Of a DNA stretch of 64,000 nt, positions 17,095 through 25,112 are shown piece by piece. Source of the DNA: Litorisediminicola beolgyonensis (lineage in GTDB: Bacteria; Pseudomonadota; Alphaproteobacteria; Rhodobacterales; Rhodobacteraceae); contig NZ_JBHTMU010000008.1 of NCBI RefSeq assembly GCF_042679605.1, forward strand, positions 1 through 64,000. Direction: 5' to 3'. The stretch's first letter is position 1. Each line of letters starts with the position of its first letter. The notes under the pieces are model-generated. The model saw nothing but the letters and a program-made list of their open reading frames with translations, did not search any database and was not told the DNA's origin. Position numbers and translations under genes: made by a program.

Positions 17095-17907
17095 TCAGCG
17101 ATAGGGGCTGCGCGGCAGCGACGAGATCGCCTCGAGATCGATCGAGACGAAGCTGTAATTCGCCGCCGAGGTCAGCATCTGAAGCGCGGCGCTGCCAGCG
17201 GTGGCGGTGCCCGATTGCGCGTCCGAGATCAGCACGTAGCGATTGACGAGCTTCTCGACCTCGGCGGGGTCCTTCAGGGTCTCGAGATCGAGACGTTCCT
17301 TGATCTCTTCGGCCTGCTTGTCGATGTCGAGCTGGGCGAACTCGCGCGGCAACCCGAGCGCGGTGCGCACCACGAGCGCCAGGTCGCGGTCCTTGAGGAT
17401 GTCGAAGACGTTCTCGACCGACCCGATCTTCTGGCGAAACTCGAGCGCGGTGCCGACGGTTTCGTTCTGGTCGTATTGCTGGTCGATGAACTGCCGCGAG
17501 ACGTATTTCTCGACGACGCTGTCGCGCCATTTCTTCGAGAGCGTCACCAGCGTGTTCTCGCCCTCGGGACCGAACTGGAGCGCGTTGTAGAGCTCCTTGA
17601 AGCGCGGATCCGACAGCCGGTTCACCAGCGCCTTGGGGTCGTCGATATCGCTCTTCAGCATCTTCGACATCAGCGCCTTGCCGAAGATCTGATCCTCCAG
17701 ATCATAGGCGCGCATCACGAAGGCATAGAGGTCGGGATCGGCCATCAGGTCGTCGACCGAGTTCACCGAGGCGATGTTCTCCTCGAAATGCGCGATGGCG
17801 CGAGCGTGCTGGGCGCTGTCGCGGATGAGCGCCTTGGCCTTGTCCTCGACCGTGGTGACAAGGCGCAGCCCGGTCTGGGCCGACATGGTGCCCAGCGCCA
17901 GCATCAT
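17095..17907 (-). CDS. DUF1217 flagellar-locus protein
   Basis: A 270-residue, largely helical protein beginning MMLALGTMSAQTGL. I recognise it as DUF1217, a family typically found in alphaproteobacterial flagellar clusters and sometimes described as a flagellar or secreted protein; its function is not established to my knowledge. Motif-like repeats are seen, such as AYDLEDQIFGKALMSKML with DPKALVNRLSDPRFK. It overlaps flbT by 4 nt (ATGA), so it belongs to the fliC-flaF-flbT operon. An internal ATG at residue 8 is an alternative start. Confidence 0.75.
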   Translation of the reverse strand: MMLALGTMSAQTGLRLVTTVEDKAKALIRDSAQHARAIAHFEENIASVNSVDDLMADPDLYAFVMRAYDLEDQIFGKALMSKMLKSDIDDPKALVNRLSDPRFKELYNALQFGPEGENTLVTLSKKWRDSVVEKYVSRQFIDQQYDQNETVGTALEFRQKIGSVENVFDILKDRDLALVVRTALGLPREFAQLDIDKQAEEIKERLDLETLKDPAEVEKLVNRYVLISDAQSGTATAGSAALQMLTSAANYSFVSIDLEAISSLPRSPYR

Positions 17908-18362
17908 TCCGCGGCGACCCCGTGCGAGGCGCTTGGCGTCTCGGCGTGACCGGCCTCTGCGGCCTTGCGGGCCTCGATGCGCTCGAAGAGCTCGCGCTCG
18001 TGCTTGATCACCGGGCGGAGCGCGGCCATCGCCTTGTAGAAATCGCCGCTCGAGATGAAGTTCGCCGATTTGAAGATCGACGACAGCGACGCGCCGCCGA
18101 AGACGCAGGCCAGCTGCGCGAGGTCTTTCTGGATCAGGGGCACCAGCGTCTCGCGGTGCTTCACCTGGGTGAGCGCGGTCTGGATCATGAAATAGACGCG
18201 GGTGGCCGGGGTCGCGGCGGCCTTTTCGTCCAGGAGGTCCGAGCCGCGGACGACATCGGCCATGCTCTCGATATAGATGGTCTGGCGGCGGTTGGCATTG
18301 ACCAGCGCGCAGCCGTTGATGATGACCCGTTCGTTCGGCTTGAGTGTGAGCGCGAGGGCCAT
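17904..18362 (-). CDS. flbT: Flagellin biosynthesis regulator FlbT
   Basis: A 152-residue protein. The N-terminus MALALTLKPNERVIINGCAL matches FlbT closely, and MQTALT-like text (MIQTALTQVKHRETLVPLIQ) is also conserved. FlbT binds flagellin mRNA 5' ends in Caulobacter and limits or promotes flagellin synthesis, opposing FlaF. It lies 4 bases after the flaF stop and overlaps the DUF1217 gene by 4 nt, the usual alphaproteobacterial arrangement near flagellin genes. Confidence 0.93.
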   Translation of the reverse strand: MALALTLKPNERVIINGCALVNANRRQTIYIESMADVVRGSDLLDEKAAATPATRVYFMIQTALTQVKHRETLVPLIQKDLAQLACVFGGASLSSIFKSANFISSGDFYKAMAALRPVIKHERELFERIEARKAAEAGHAETPSASHGVAAE

Positions 18363-18366
18363 GGCT

Positions 18367-18765
18367 TCAAATCCCGTCGGGGCGCGGCGCTTGGCCCGAG
18401 AGGCCGGCGATGACGCGTTTGTTGACCTCGAGGATGGCCGCGAGACCGGGCTCGCCGCCCATCACCTTGGTCGATTGGCGGTCGATCCAGAGCGCCAGCG
18501 AGATCAGGCTCGCGCGCAGCTCGACCGGCAGACGGTTCCCGTCCGAGGCCAGGTCGTAGCGCAGCGCCCGCCAGAGGCTCTGGTTGTCGCCGAGCGTGGC
18601 GCGCAGCCCGTGAGCCAGGATGTGCTGTTTGCGCCCGGGAAGGGCGGTGTCGTATTCGGCGCCGATTTCGTCCATCTCCGCCGTGATCCGGCTGAGCACG
18701 CGGCGCTCGATCTGGCGCGGCGATTCGCTCTCGCGGATGGTCTTCTTGTATGCGGCGATACTCAT
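18367..18765 (-). CDS. flaF: Flagellar biosynthesis regulator FlaF
   Basis: A 132-residue helical protein beginning MSIAAYKKTIRESESPRQIE, a strong match to FlaF, with NQSLWRALRYDLASDGNRLP and ALWIDRQSTKVMGGE as family blocks. FlaF works with FlbT to tune flagellin production after hook completion and acts as a secretion chaperone in some species. It follows the flagellin gene across a 129-bp gap with a strong hairpin, so it may be expressed partly by readthrough from fliC. Confidence 0.93.
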   Translation of the reverse strand: MSIAAYKKTIRESESPRQIERRVLSRITAEMDEIGAEYDTALPGRKQHILAHGLRATLGDNQSLWRALRYDLASDGNRLPVELRASLISLALWIDRQSTKVMGGEPGLAAILEVNKRVIAGLSGQAPRPDGI

Positions 18766-18822
18766 GTGTTGTCCTCTCTGCCCCTGACGGCTGTCCGGGT
18801 GGCCACCCGGCTTCTTCTGGGT

Positions 18823-18851
18823 GGCGGACCCCGGATGATCCGGGATCCGCC
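18823..18851. terminator. Strong hairpin between fliC and flaF
   Basis: A perfect stem GGCGGA/TCCGCC with an inner CCCGGA/TCCGGG block encloses a 3-base loop (18823-18851). On the plus strand it is followed by TTTT; on the fliC (minus) strand no uridine run follows. A second palindrome CCGGGTGGCCACCCGG lies beside it (about 18794-18809). Located just after fliC, it may attenuate readthrough into flaF-flbT or protect the abundant flagellin mRNA end. No numerical stability was calculated. Confidence 0.55.
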
Positions 18852-18894
18852 TTTTGGTTGTGCTCGCGACAGCCCGAAGGCGTCACCGCATCCG

Positions 18895-19734
18895 TCAGCG
18901 GAAGAGGCTGAGGATGTTCTGCGGTGCCTGGTTCGCGATGGAAAGCGACTGCGTGGCCAGCTGCTGCTGGACCTGAAGTGCCTGAAGGCGGGCCGCTTCC
19001 TCTTCCATGTCGGCGTCGATCATCGAGCCCACGCCGCTGTCGATGCGGTCGGTGAGCTGGCTGAGGAACTCCTTCTGGGTCTCGATCGACTTCTCCGCGA
19101 CACCGAGATTGGTGGCCGCCGAGATGGCACGATCCAGAGCGCCCTGCGCGGTGGTCAGCGCAGAGGTCAGAGCACCCGTGGAGGTCGAGGTCACGTCGAT
19201 CGCCGCCAGAACCGCTGCGATCGAGGTGTTCAGATCCTGCGCGTTGAAGGTGATCGTCGTCACGCTGAGCGAGCCGCCCGAACGGGTCACGCCGGTCACC
19301 AGGGTCTGCGTCGAGGCCGAGGTCACGAGGCTTTCGCCGTTGAAGGTCGCCTGGTTGATGGTCGTGTTGATACGATCCACCAGGGCGTCGAGTTCCGACT
19401 GGATGTCGGCCAGAGCCGAGGCATCGCCCGCGGAGCCTTGTGCGAACGCGACGCGCTCGACAAACTCCTCGGCGATGTCCGCCACGGTTTCGGCACCAAG
19501 ACGCGCGGTGGAGACAGAGTTCTGCTTCAGCGTAAGGCTCTCGTCGATCGCCTTATACATGTTGCTTTCGCTGTCCATCGTGCGGGAGATGGCGAAATAC
19601 GCGGCGTTGTCCTTACCGGACTCGATCTTCAGACCGGTCGAGATACGGTTCTGGGTGCCGTCGAGGGACTTGTTGATGCCGCGCAGAGTGGCCAGCGCGG
19701 TCATTGCGGAGTTGTTGGTCAGGATGGAAGACAT
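18895..19734 (-). CDS. fliC: Flagellin
   Basis: A 279-residue flagellin, short for the family. The N-terminal D0/D1 block MSSILTNNSAMTALATLRGI with QNRISTGLKIESGKDNAAYF, and the C-terminal SIANQAPQNILSLFR, are conserved. The Ser/Thr-rich middle is brief, so D2/D3 outer domains are nearly absent, as is common in marine Rhodobacterales. Thr/Ser in the variable part (for example DVTSTSTGALTSALTTA) could be modified. An AGGAG ribosome site precedes the ATG at 19734. Transcription runs toward flaF, flbT, DUF1217 and a sulfotransferase. It is the only flagellin in the window. Confidence 0.96.
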   Translation of the reverse strand: MSSILTNNSAMTALATLRGINKSLDGTQNRISTGLKIESGKDNAAYFAISRTMDSESNMYKAIDESLTLKQNSVSTARLGAETVADIAEEFVERVAFAQGSAGDASALADIQSELDALVDRINTTINQATFNGESLVTSASTQTLVTGVTRSGGSLSVTTITFNAQDLNTSIAAVLAAIDVTSTSTGALTSALTTAQGALDRAISAATNLGVAEKSIETQKEFLSQLTDRIDSGVGSMIDADMEEEAARLQALQVQQQLATQSLSIANQAPQNILSLFR

Positions 19735-19840
19735 AGTTAGCTCCTAATTTCTATCTGATGAGCTGAGGCGTCTTTCTGACGGCCAGGCGGCATTGCCGCT
19801 GATGGGGAAATTGGAACCCGAGGTTACCGAAGGGTTAACG

Positions 19841-20230
19841 TCAGACCTGCTGGTCGATGCGTGGCCTCCGGGTCACAGGGTCCTGGCGCGCGGCGCCTGT
19901 CTTTCCGTAAAGTCCGCCAAGCCCGTGACGCTCCGCGATCCGGCGCAGATCGGTGGCCAGCGCGGCCGCGGCCTCGGCCAACCGGGCCAGCCTCCGGCCG
20001 TTGCCCTCGAGCTTGGTGCGCAGGCCCGTCAGCATCTCGCCCAAGGCGGTATCGCCGGGCAGCCGCGCCTCGAACTCGGCCGAGCGCGCCTCCAGCCGCT
20101 CCAGAAGCGCCTGCTTTTCGGGAAGAAGCCCGACGGCCTCTTCGGTCTGGCCCTTGTCGAGCGCGCGCGTCTCGCGCGTCAGAAGCGCCTCGAGCGCGGT
20201 GAGATCGGGGTCGTGTTTCTGCGCGCTCAT
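19841..20230 (-). CDS. FlgN-like flagellar chaperone (putative)
   Basis: A 129-residue protein predicted largely helical: TALEALLTRETRALDKGQTE, then LLPEKQALLERLEARSAEFE. Heptad-like spacing and a Glu/Ala/Leu-rich composition match FlgN-type chaperones for hook-junction proteins, whose sequence is poorly conserved. It overlaps flgJ by 4 nt (ATGA) and follows flgI, so it belongs to the basal-body operon. The call is by context and helical pattern; it could instead be another small export chaperone. Confidence 0.55.
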   Translation of the reverse strand: MSAQKHDPDLTALEALLTRETRALDKGQTEEAVGLLPEKQALLERLEARSAEFEARLPGDTALGEMLTGLRTKLEGNGRRLARLAEAAAALATDLRRIAERHGLGGLYGKTGAARQDPVTRRPRIDQQV

Positions 20231-20532
20231 GCGTCGCCTCCTGTCCTGTAGGCCGCCATGGCCTCCGCCACCTGCTTGGCAATTCCGGTTCCGCCCTGCT
20301 CGGCGAGGCTCTCGGCCACCGCGTTCGACAGGAAGGAGCGCCAGGTCTCTTCGGCATGTCCGCCGCCGAAGAGATCGACCTTCGAGGTCTTGAACATCTC
20401 GTCGACCATCTGCCCGAGGAAGACCGCCTCGAACTCCTTGGCCACCTTCCGCACCTCCGGATCGTCCAGCGGCGAGGCGGCGGGTTTCGCGGTGAGGGGC
20501 GGCAGGATCGGCGGAATCGCGTCGAGTGTCAT
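20227..20532 (-). CDS. flgJ: Rod-binding protein, FlgJ N-terminal domain only
   Basis: A 101-residue protein with the rod-binding domain of FlgJ: VRKVAKEFEAVFLGQMVDEM (about residues 27-46) and a C-terminal AESLAEQGGTGIAKQVAEAM. FlgJ in enterobacteria has an extra muramidase domain; here it is absent, and the lytic enzyme is probably the separate SLT protein at 1855-2613 (inference). The gene follows flgI by 12 bases and overlaps the FlgN-like gene by 4 nt. Confidence 0.88.
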   Translation of the reverse strand: MTLDAIPPILPPLTAKPAASPLDDPEVRKVAKEFEAVFLGQMVDEMFKTSKVDLFGGGHAEETWRSFLSNAVAESLAEQGGTGIAKQVAEAMAAYRTGGDA

Positions 20533-20544
20533 CGCCGGCCCTCC

Positions 20545-21654
20545 TCAGATGATTTCCAGATCGGCATGAAGCGCGCCCGCGGCCTTGATCGCCTGCAGGA
20601 TGGAAATGGTCTCGGTCGCGCCGACACCGATGGCGTTCAGCCCGTCGACCAGCCGCTGGAGGCTCACGTCGCCGCCGTCGAGAATGGTGAAATTCGCCTG
20701 CGCCTCGGTGACCGTGACCTCGGTCTGCGGCACCACCACCGTTTCGCCGATGGAGATCGGTTCGGGCTGGCTGACCTCGATCTCTTCCTTGACCGTCACC
20801 GTGAGGCCGCCCTGGCTGACCGCGACCTGCGCGATGCGGACATTGCCGCCCATCACGATGGTGCCCGAGCGCGCGTCGATCACGACCTTAGCCGGGGTGT
20901 CCGGCGCGACCGTCAGCCGCTCGATCTGCGCCATCGCGCCGACGAGGTCGGATTTGTCGCTGCTGCGCACCTCGATGGTCGTGGGGTCGAGCGCCCGGGC
21001 CGACCCGTTGCCCAGGGATTTGTTGACCGCGTCGGCGACCCGCATCGCGGTGGTGAAATCGGGATCGCGCAGCGAGATCCGGATCGTCTCCATCTGCGAG
21101 AGCTCGAAACCGACCTCGTTCTCGACCGTCGCCCCGTTCTCGATCCGCGCGACCGTCGGCACGCCCTCGACAATCGAGGCGTTCGCGCCCTGCGCGGCGT
21201 AGCCCGCGACCGCGATCGGCCCCTGCGCGACGGCATAGACCTCGCCATCCGCGCCCGAAAGCGGAGTGACGATCAGCGTGCCGCCCCGGAGCGAGCTGGC
21301 ATCGCCGAGCGACGAGACCACGACGTCGATGGTCGCCCCGCGCCGCGCGAAGGGCGGCAGCATGGCGGTGACCATCACGGCGGCGGTGTTCTCGGTCCGG
21401 ATGTTGTCGTTGGAGAGGTTGCCGACGCCCAGCCGCTCAAGCATCCCCTCGATGCTCTTCTCGGTGAAGGGCGAGTTCCGCAGGCTGTCGCCGGTGCCGT
21501 TCAGACCGACGACGAGCCCGTAGCCCACGAGCTGGTTCTCGCGGACGCCCTCGAAACTGGCGATGTCCTTGATCCGCACATCGGCCGGAGCCGTGACGGC
21601 CCAGATCGACAGCGCGGCGGCCAAAACGGCGCGCGCAAATTTTGTCCCGAACAT
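20545..21654 (-). CDS. flgI: Flagellar P-ring protein FlgI
   Basis: A 369-residue protein. The ATG at 21654 has GAGG nine bases upstream and begins a signal peptide (MFGTKFARAVLAAALSIWAV); an in-frame TTG at 21669 is less likely. Family motifs include RIKDIASFEGVRENQLVGYG, then GLNGTGD and the C-terminal LVDGLNAIGVGATETISILQ. FlgI polymerises around the rod in peptidoglycan. The partner L-ring gene flgH and the chaperone flgA lie elsewhere in the locus (30035-31443). It is divergent from ftcR. Confidence 0.96.
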   Translation of the reverse strand: MFGTKFARAVLAAALSIWAVTAPADVRIKDIASFEGVRENQLVGYGLVVGLNGTGDSLRNSPFTEKSIEGMLERLGVGNLSNDNIRTENTAAVMVTAMLPPFARRGATIDVVVSSLGDASSLRGGTLIVTPLSGADGEVYAVAQGPIAVAGYAAQGANASIVEGVPTVARIENGATVENEVGFELSQMETIRISLRDPDFTTAMRVADAVNKSLGNGSARALDPTTIEVRSSDKSDLVGAMAQIERLTVAPDTPAKVVIDARSGTIVMGGNVRIAQVAVSQGGLTVTVKEEIEVSQPEPISIGETVVVPQTEVTVTEAQANFTILDGGDVSLQRLVDGLNAIGVGATETISILQAIKAAGALHADLEII

Positions 21655-21829
21655 GGTCCCGTGCCTCAACAGGGTTTGTCTTTATTTTTTGACAGGGAAA
21701 CACACACCAAAGAATAAAATCAAGTATTCATTACTCGACATCAAATTTATTCTTGTAATTACCGTCTCTGCGCACATTCTATCCTTGCTCAACAAATAAT
21801 AAGGGCCGTAGAGGCCGCGAGGCAGGACA
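21655..21829. promoter_or_regulatory. AT-rich divergent flgI/ftcR regulatory region
   Basis: This 175-bp gap is strongly AT-rich. On the plus strand it has TATTCTTG at 21748-21755, 82 bases before the ftcR start, and CTATCCTT at 21779-21786. On the minus strand, ATACTTGATTTT (21727 down to 21716) lies 73 bases before the flgI start. These match motifs seen before flgF and motA. The spacing to the start codons is similar, which suggests promoter or operator elements. A conventional promoter was not assigned. Confidence 0.45.
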
Positions 21830-22549
21830 ATGAACATCTATCTCCACGAACCCCGCGACGAGCGCATTCCGTCGCTGTTGCGCGAGTTGGAAACCGCGGG
21901 CCTCCACGCCACGCGCATTTCCGAGACCTTCTTTCTGGGTCAGACCCCGATGATCCGGGCGCGCTGCCAGGACGACGTGCCGGTGCTTCTGGCCGACACG
22001 CCGGGGATGCTCGAGCATCTGCGCACGCTCCGCCGCGCGCAATGCACCAACCCGGTGGTGGTCCTGCGCGACATGCGCAACGCCCGCCGGTCCGCCGAGG
22101 CGCTCGATGCCGGGGCTGATGACGACGTGGTCATCCCGGTGAAGGGCGTCGAACTGCGCTCGCGCATCAACTCGATCCGGCGCCGCGCGGCGGGCCATTC
22201 CTCGGAAAGCCTGAATATCGGCGAGGTGAACGTCTATTTCGACGGTCGCGACCCCGAGATCTGCGGCTCGGCGGTGCATCTGTCGCCGCGCGAACACGCG
22301 ATCTTCCAGCATCTCGCCACCAATGCCGAAAAGGTGGTGCCGAAGCAGATCCTCTATGACGCGGTCTACGGCATGTCCGAGGAGCAGCCCTTCGACAAGG
22401 TGATCGACGTCTATATCTGCAAGCTGCGCAAGAAGATCGCCGCCGCCTCGGAAAGCGGCCATCCCTATATCAAGACCCTGCACGGCCGCGGCTACAAGTT
22501 CGCCGGACCGGATCACGGCGCGCGCTCCCGTCAGCACCCCGCCGAATGA
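21830..22549 (+). CDS. ftcR: FtcR-type flagellar response regulator (OmpR-like winged helix)
   Basis: A 239-residue protein. A degenerate receiver domain (residues ~1-115) has Asp56 in PVLLADTPGM as a possible phosphorylation site and Lys105 in VIPVKGVEL. The usual acidic pair at the N-terminus is only partly kept (HEPRD). The C-terminal OmpR/PhoB winged helix (about 130-230) is intact, with LSPREHAIFQHLATNAEKVV and KTLHGRGYKF. It resembles FtcR/Rem, the master flagellar activators of rhizobia and Brucella. No histidine kinase is nearby. Divergent from flgI, it probably controls this locus (inference). Confidence 0.7.
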   Translation: MNIYLHEPRDERIPSLLRELETAGLHATRISETFFLGQTPMIRARCQDDVPVLLADTPGMLEHLRTLRRAQCTNPVVVLRDMRNARRSAEALDAGADDDVVIPVKGVELRSRINSIRRRAAGHSSESLNIGEVNVYFDGRDPEICGSAVHLSPREHAIFQHLATNAEKVVPKQILYDAVYGMSEEQPFDKVIDVYICKLRKKIAAASESGHPYIKTLHGRGYKFAGPDHGARSRQHPAE

Positions 22550-22553
22550 GCGA

Positions 22554-22578
22554 CGGACGGGGCAGAAGGCCCCGTCCG
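22554..22578. terminator. Bidirectional hairpin between convergent ftcR and flgL
   Basis: A perfect 9-bp stem CGGACGGGG/CCCCGTCCG (22554-22562 with 22570-22578) encloses a 7-base loop. It lies 5 bases after the ftcR stop and 36 bases before the flgL stop, between converging genes. There is no clear uridine run on either side, so it may act with Rho or only as an mRNA end barrier. The same 9-bp arms occur in the hairpin after the cobalamin riboswitch (55120-55164). Confidence 0.6.
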
Positions 22579-22613
22579 CGCCCGAACGGTCGTCCCCCCG
22601 AACGATGCTGCTC

Positions 22614-23651
22614 TCACATGTAGTTCAGGAAGCTCAGGTTCGACAGCCGCGCGGTGATCGCGTAGCTCGCCTGAAGCCGCGACTCGAGTTCGGTGAAGCG
22701 GCTGGCAGCGGCATAGGGATCGACGCCCTCGAGCTTGTGCTGCTCGGACATGTAGAGATCGCGGCGGTTCTCCAGCGCCGTGACCGCCTCTTCCACCCGT
22801 CCCCGCGCGATGCCGGTGCGCGTCTCGGCGCCCAGCACACCTTCGAGTCCCGAGGACAGTTTCTCGGTCGCGGCCTTCATCCATTCGCCATAGGCGGCGT
22901 CCGACAGCCCTTCGGTGTCGAGCGCCGCGATCATCGCCAGGCCCTGCATCAGGTCGCGGAAGCCCGGGTCGTCGCCCTGCTCGCCGAACTGCAGATCCTC
23001 CTCTGGCCCGATCCGGGCGCCGAGCCGCGGACCCGTCGCCGGAGCGCCGCGATAGAGCGTGTCGGAATAGCCGGTGCCTCCGAAGAGCGCGTCGACCTGC
23101 GCGGCCATCGTGGCGGCATCGGCGGCATTGGTCGGCCCGGCGCCGAGGATCGCCGCCATCTCGTCCGCGATGCTGGTGCCGCCGGCACCGGCCTCGGTCC
23201 AGCCGCTGAAGGCGCGGTTGTCGGTGTCAACGCCGGAAAACAGCGTGCGCCCGCCATAGACGGTGTTGCCGAGATCGGTGATCCGCCGGATCGCCGACAT
23301 CGCCATCGCCTGCACGTCGTCGGACGAGGGCGTGATGCCCGAGCGGTTCGGGAGCGACAGGGCCATGACCTCGTCGGCGATGTCGCGCATGCGACCGAGC
23401 GCCTCTTCCTGCGCGTCGAGACGCCCCGAGAGCAGGCCGTTCGAGGTCAGGAAGTTCTCGACCCGGTCGAGATCCGCGCCGAGCGTCAGGAGCCGCGAGG
23501 CGCTGCGCCCCAGGGCCTCGTAGGGATCGGCAAGACGGCCGGTCGCGACCTCCAGCCCGGACCGGTCGATCTCGGTCTGAAGCCGCATGGTGGTTTCGCG
23601 GCGTAGGGTCTGGGCCTGAAGCGTCGACGGGGCGAGGATTGTCAGCGGCAT
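22614..23651 (-). CDS. flgL: Hook-filament junction protein FlgL
   Basis: A 345-residue protein. The N-terminal flagellin-like helix block LQTEIDRSGLEVATGRLADP and the motif NTVYGGRTLFSGVDTDNRAF are typical of FlgL (HAP3). The C-terminal helix TELESRLQASYAITARLSNL, ending in SFLNYM, matches the family. FlgL connects FlgK to the filament. It starts 14 bases after the flgK stop and ends the flgE-flgK-flgL operon at the hairpin 22554-22578. Confidence 0.92.
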   Translation of the reverse strand: MPLTILAPSTLQAQTLRRETTMRLQTEIDRSGLEVATGRLADPYEALGRSASRLLTLGADLDRVENFLTSNGLLSGRLDAQEEALGRMRDIADEVMALSLPNRSGITPSSDDVQAMAMSAIRRITDLGNTVYGGRTLFSGVDTDNRAFSGWTEAGAGGTSIADEMAAILGAGPTNAADAATMAAQVDALFGGTGYSDTLYRGAPATGPRLGARIGPEEDLQFGEQGDDPGFRDLMQGLAMIAALDTEGLSDAAYGEWMKAATEKLSSGLEGVLGAETRTGIARGRVEEAVTALENRRDLYMSEQHKLEGVDPYAAASRFTELESRLQASYAITARLSNLSFLNYM

Positions 23652-23665
23652 CGTGTCTCTCCGGG

Positions 23666-25078
23666 TCAGACGGCTTCGAGCAGGGTGTCCATCATCCGCG
23701 TCAGCGCGGTGATGACCTGCGAGTTGGCGGCATAGGCCTGTTCGACGGCGAGGAGCTTTTGCAGCTCGTCGTCGACATTGACGCCCTCGATCTGGGAGCG
23801 TTCGCTGATCAGCGCGGCCGAGGAGGCGCGGCGCGCCTCGCCATCCTGCTTGGCCTCGGTGATGCGGAGCTTCTGGTCGGCGACGAGCGTCGCGACATAA
23901 TCCGACAGCTTCATGTTCGAGCCGAGCCCGAGCGTGCCGTCGAAGCCCTGCCGCTCGGCCAGCGCATCGGAAAAGGAGGTAAGCTGCGTGCGGTCGGACG
24001 CCGCCGCCGAGACCAGCGCGCCGATGCCGCTGCGGAGCTTGGCGGGATCGCCGCCCACATCGGCCCGCACCGCGTCGTTGACCGCGATCCGGCCCGCAAG
24101 CCCGTCCTGCATGAGCGGGTCGTAGACACCGCCCGCATCCGTTAAGAGACCGGCTTGCCCGACCGCGAGCGAGGCGTCTGCGGCCTCGAAGGTTTCGATG
24201 AGCGCCCGCGCGACCTCGTCGAGCTGCGCGGCCATCTGCGGAAGGTCGATATCCTTCACCGTAACCCGCGCCGAGAGCGATCCCGACTGGGTGCCGTGAA
24301 CGCCGGTGCGGCCCGGTGTGATGTCCTGGGCTCCGGCGGAGAGCGTTCCGGTGCCCGCATCATAGCTGATCGGCTGGAAGCTGAGGCCCTCGATCAGCGC
24401 GACGCCCTCGTCGGTCAGGACGTCGATGCGCCCCTGCCCGTCGCTCTGGGTGGTGATCCCGATCCGCTCGGCCAGCGCGTCGAGCGCCGCGTCGCGATCG
24501 TCGAGAAGCGAGGCGCGGGTCATGCCCCCCTCTTCCGCCGTCACGATCTGGCGGTTGAGATCGACGATCTTTTCGAGGAGCACGTTCGTCTCTTCGATCT
24601 CCTGCTTGAGAAGATCTCCGGCCGCGACCTGCGCCTTGGTGACCGCCCGCGACGCCTCGTTGAGGCTGTCGGCCAGCGACACCGCGGCATCGACCGCGCC
24701 CTTCAGCGCGGCGATGTCGTCGGGCACGGTGCCCAGAAGGTCGAGCGCGGTCTGGAACTCGGCGAGCGTCACGGACAGGCTTTCGCTGTCTCCCGGCTCG
24801 CCGAGGGTGTTGGTGTAGATCGACAGGCTGTCGACCACCGCCTCGTGATAGGACGCAGAGGCGCTTTCGGTTCGCGTCAGCCCGACAAGCGCGGTATCGA
24901 GCTCGCGCTCGATCGCCGCGACGGTCACGCCGCCATTGATCATGGTCGAAAGCTCCGCGTCGCGGCGGACATAGCCCTCGCGCCCGGAATTGGCGATGTT
25001 GGACGAGATCAGCTCGGCCCGCGTGCCCACGGTATGAAGCCCGGTCCGGACGGTATTGAAAGCGGAGGTGATGGTCAT
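23666..25078 (-). CDS. flgK: Hook-filament junction protein FlgK
   Basis: A 470-residue protein. The N-terminus TITSAFNTVRTGLHTVGTRA and ISSNIANSGREGYVRRDAEL is the HAP1 version of the axial-protein motif; the C-terminal LLAVEQAYAANSQVITALTR and MMDTLLEAV is the matching terminal helix. FlgK forms the first junction ring on the hook. It is 34 bases after flgE and 14 before flgL. Length is near the short end for FlgK (typically 450-550). Confidence 0.94.
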   Translation of the reverse strand: MTITSAFNTVRTGLHTVGTRAELISSNIANSGREGYVRRDAELSTMINGGVTVAAIERELDTALVGLTRTESASASYHEAVVDSLSIYTNTLGEPGDSESLSVTLAEFQTALDLLGTVPDDIAALKGAVDAAVSLADSLNEASRAVTKAQVAAGDLLKQEIEETNVLLEKIVDLNRQIVTAEEGGMTRASLLDDRDAALDALAERIGITTQSDGQGRIDVLTDEGVALIEGLSFQPISYDAGTGTLSAGAQDITPGRTGVHGTQSGSLSARVTVKDIDLPQMAAQLDEVARALIETFEAADASLAVGQAGLLTDAGGVYDPLMQDGLAGRIAVNDAVRADVGGDPAKLRSGIGALVSAAASDRTQLTSFSDALAERQGFDGTLGLGSNMKLSDYVATLVADQKLRITEAKQDGEARRASSAALISERSQIEGVNVDDELQKLLAVEQAYAANSQVITALTRMMDTLLEAV

Positions 25079-25112
25079 CGCTCAGGCTCCTTTCGAGGGG
25101 ACGCGCCCCGGC

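Noticed and set aside
19735..19840. Sigma-28 promoter before fliC
   Set aside because: No clear TAAA and GCCGATAA pair at correct spacing was seen on the minus strand; only the AGGAG ribosome site is clear.
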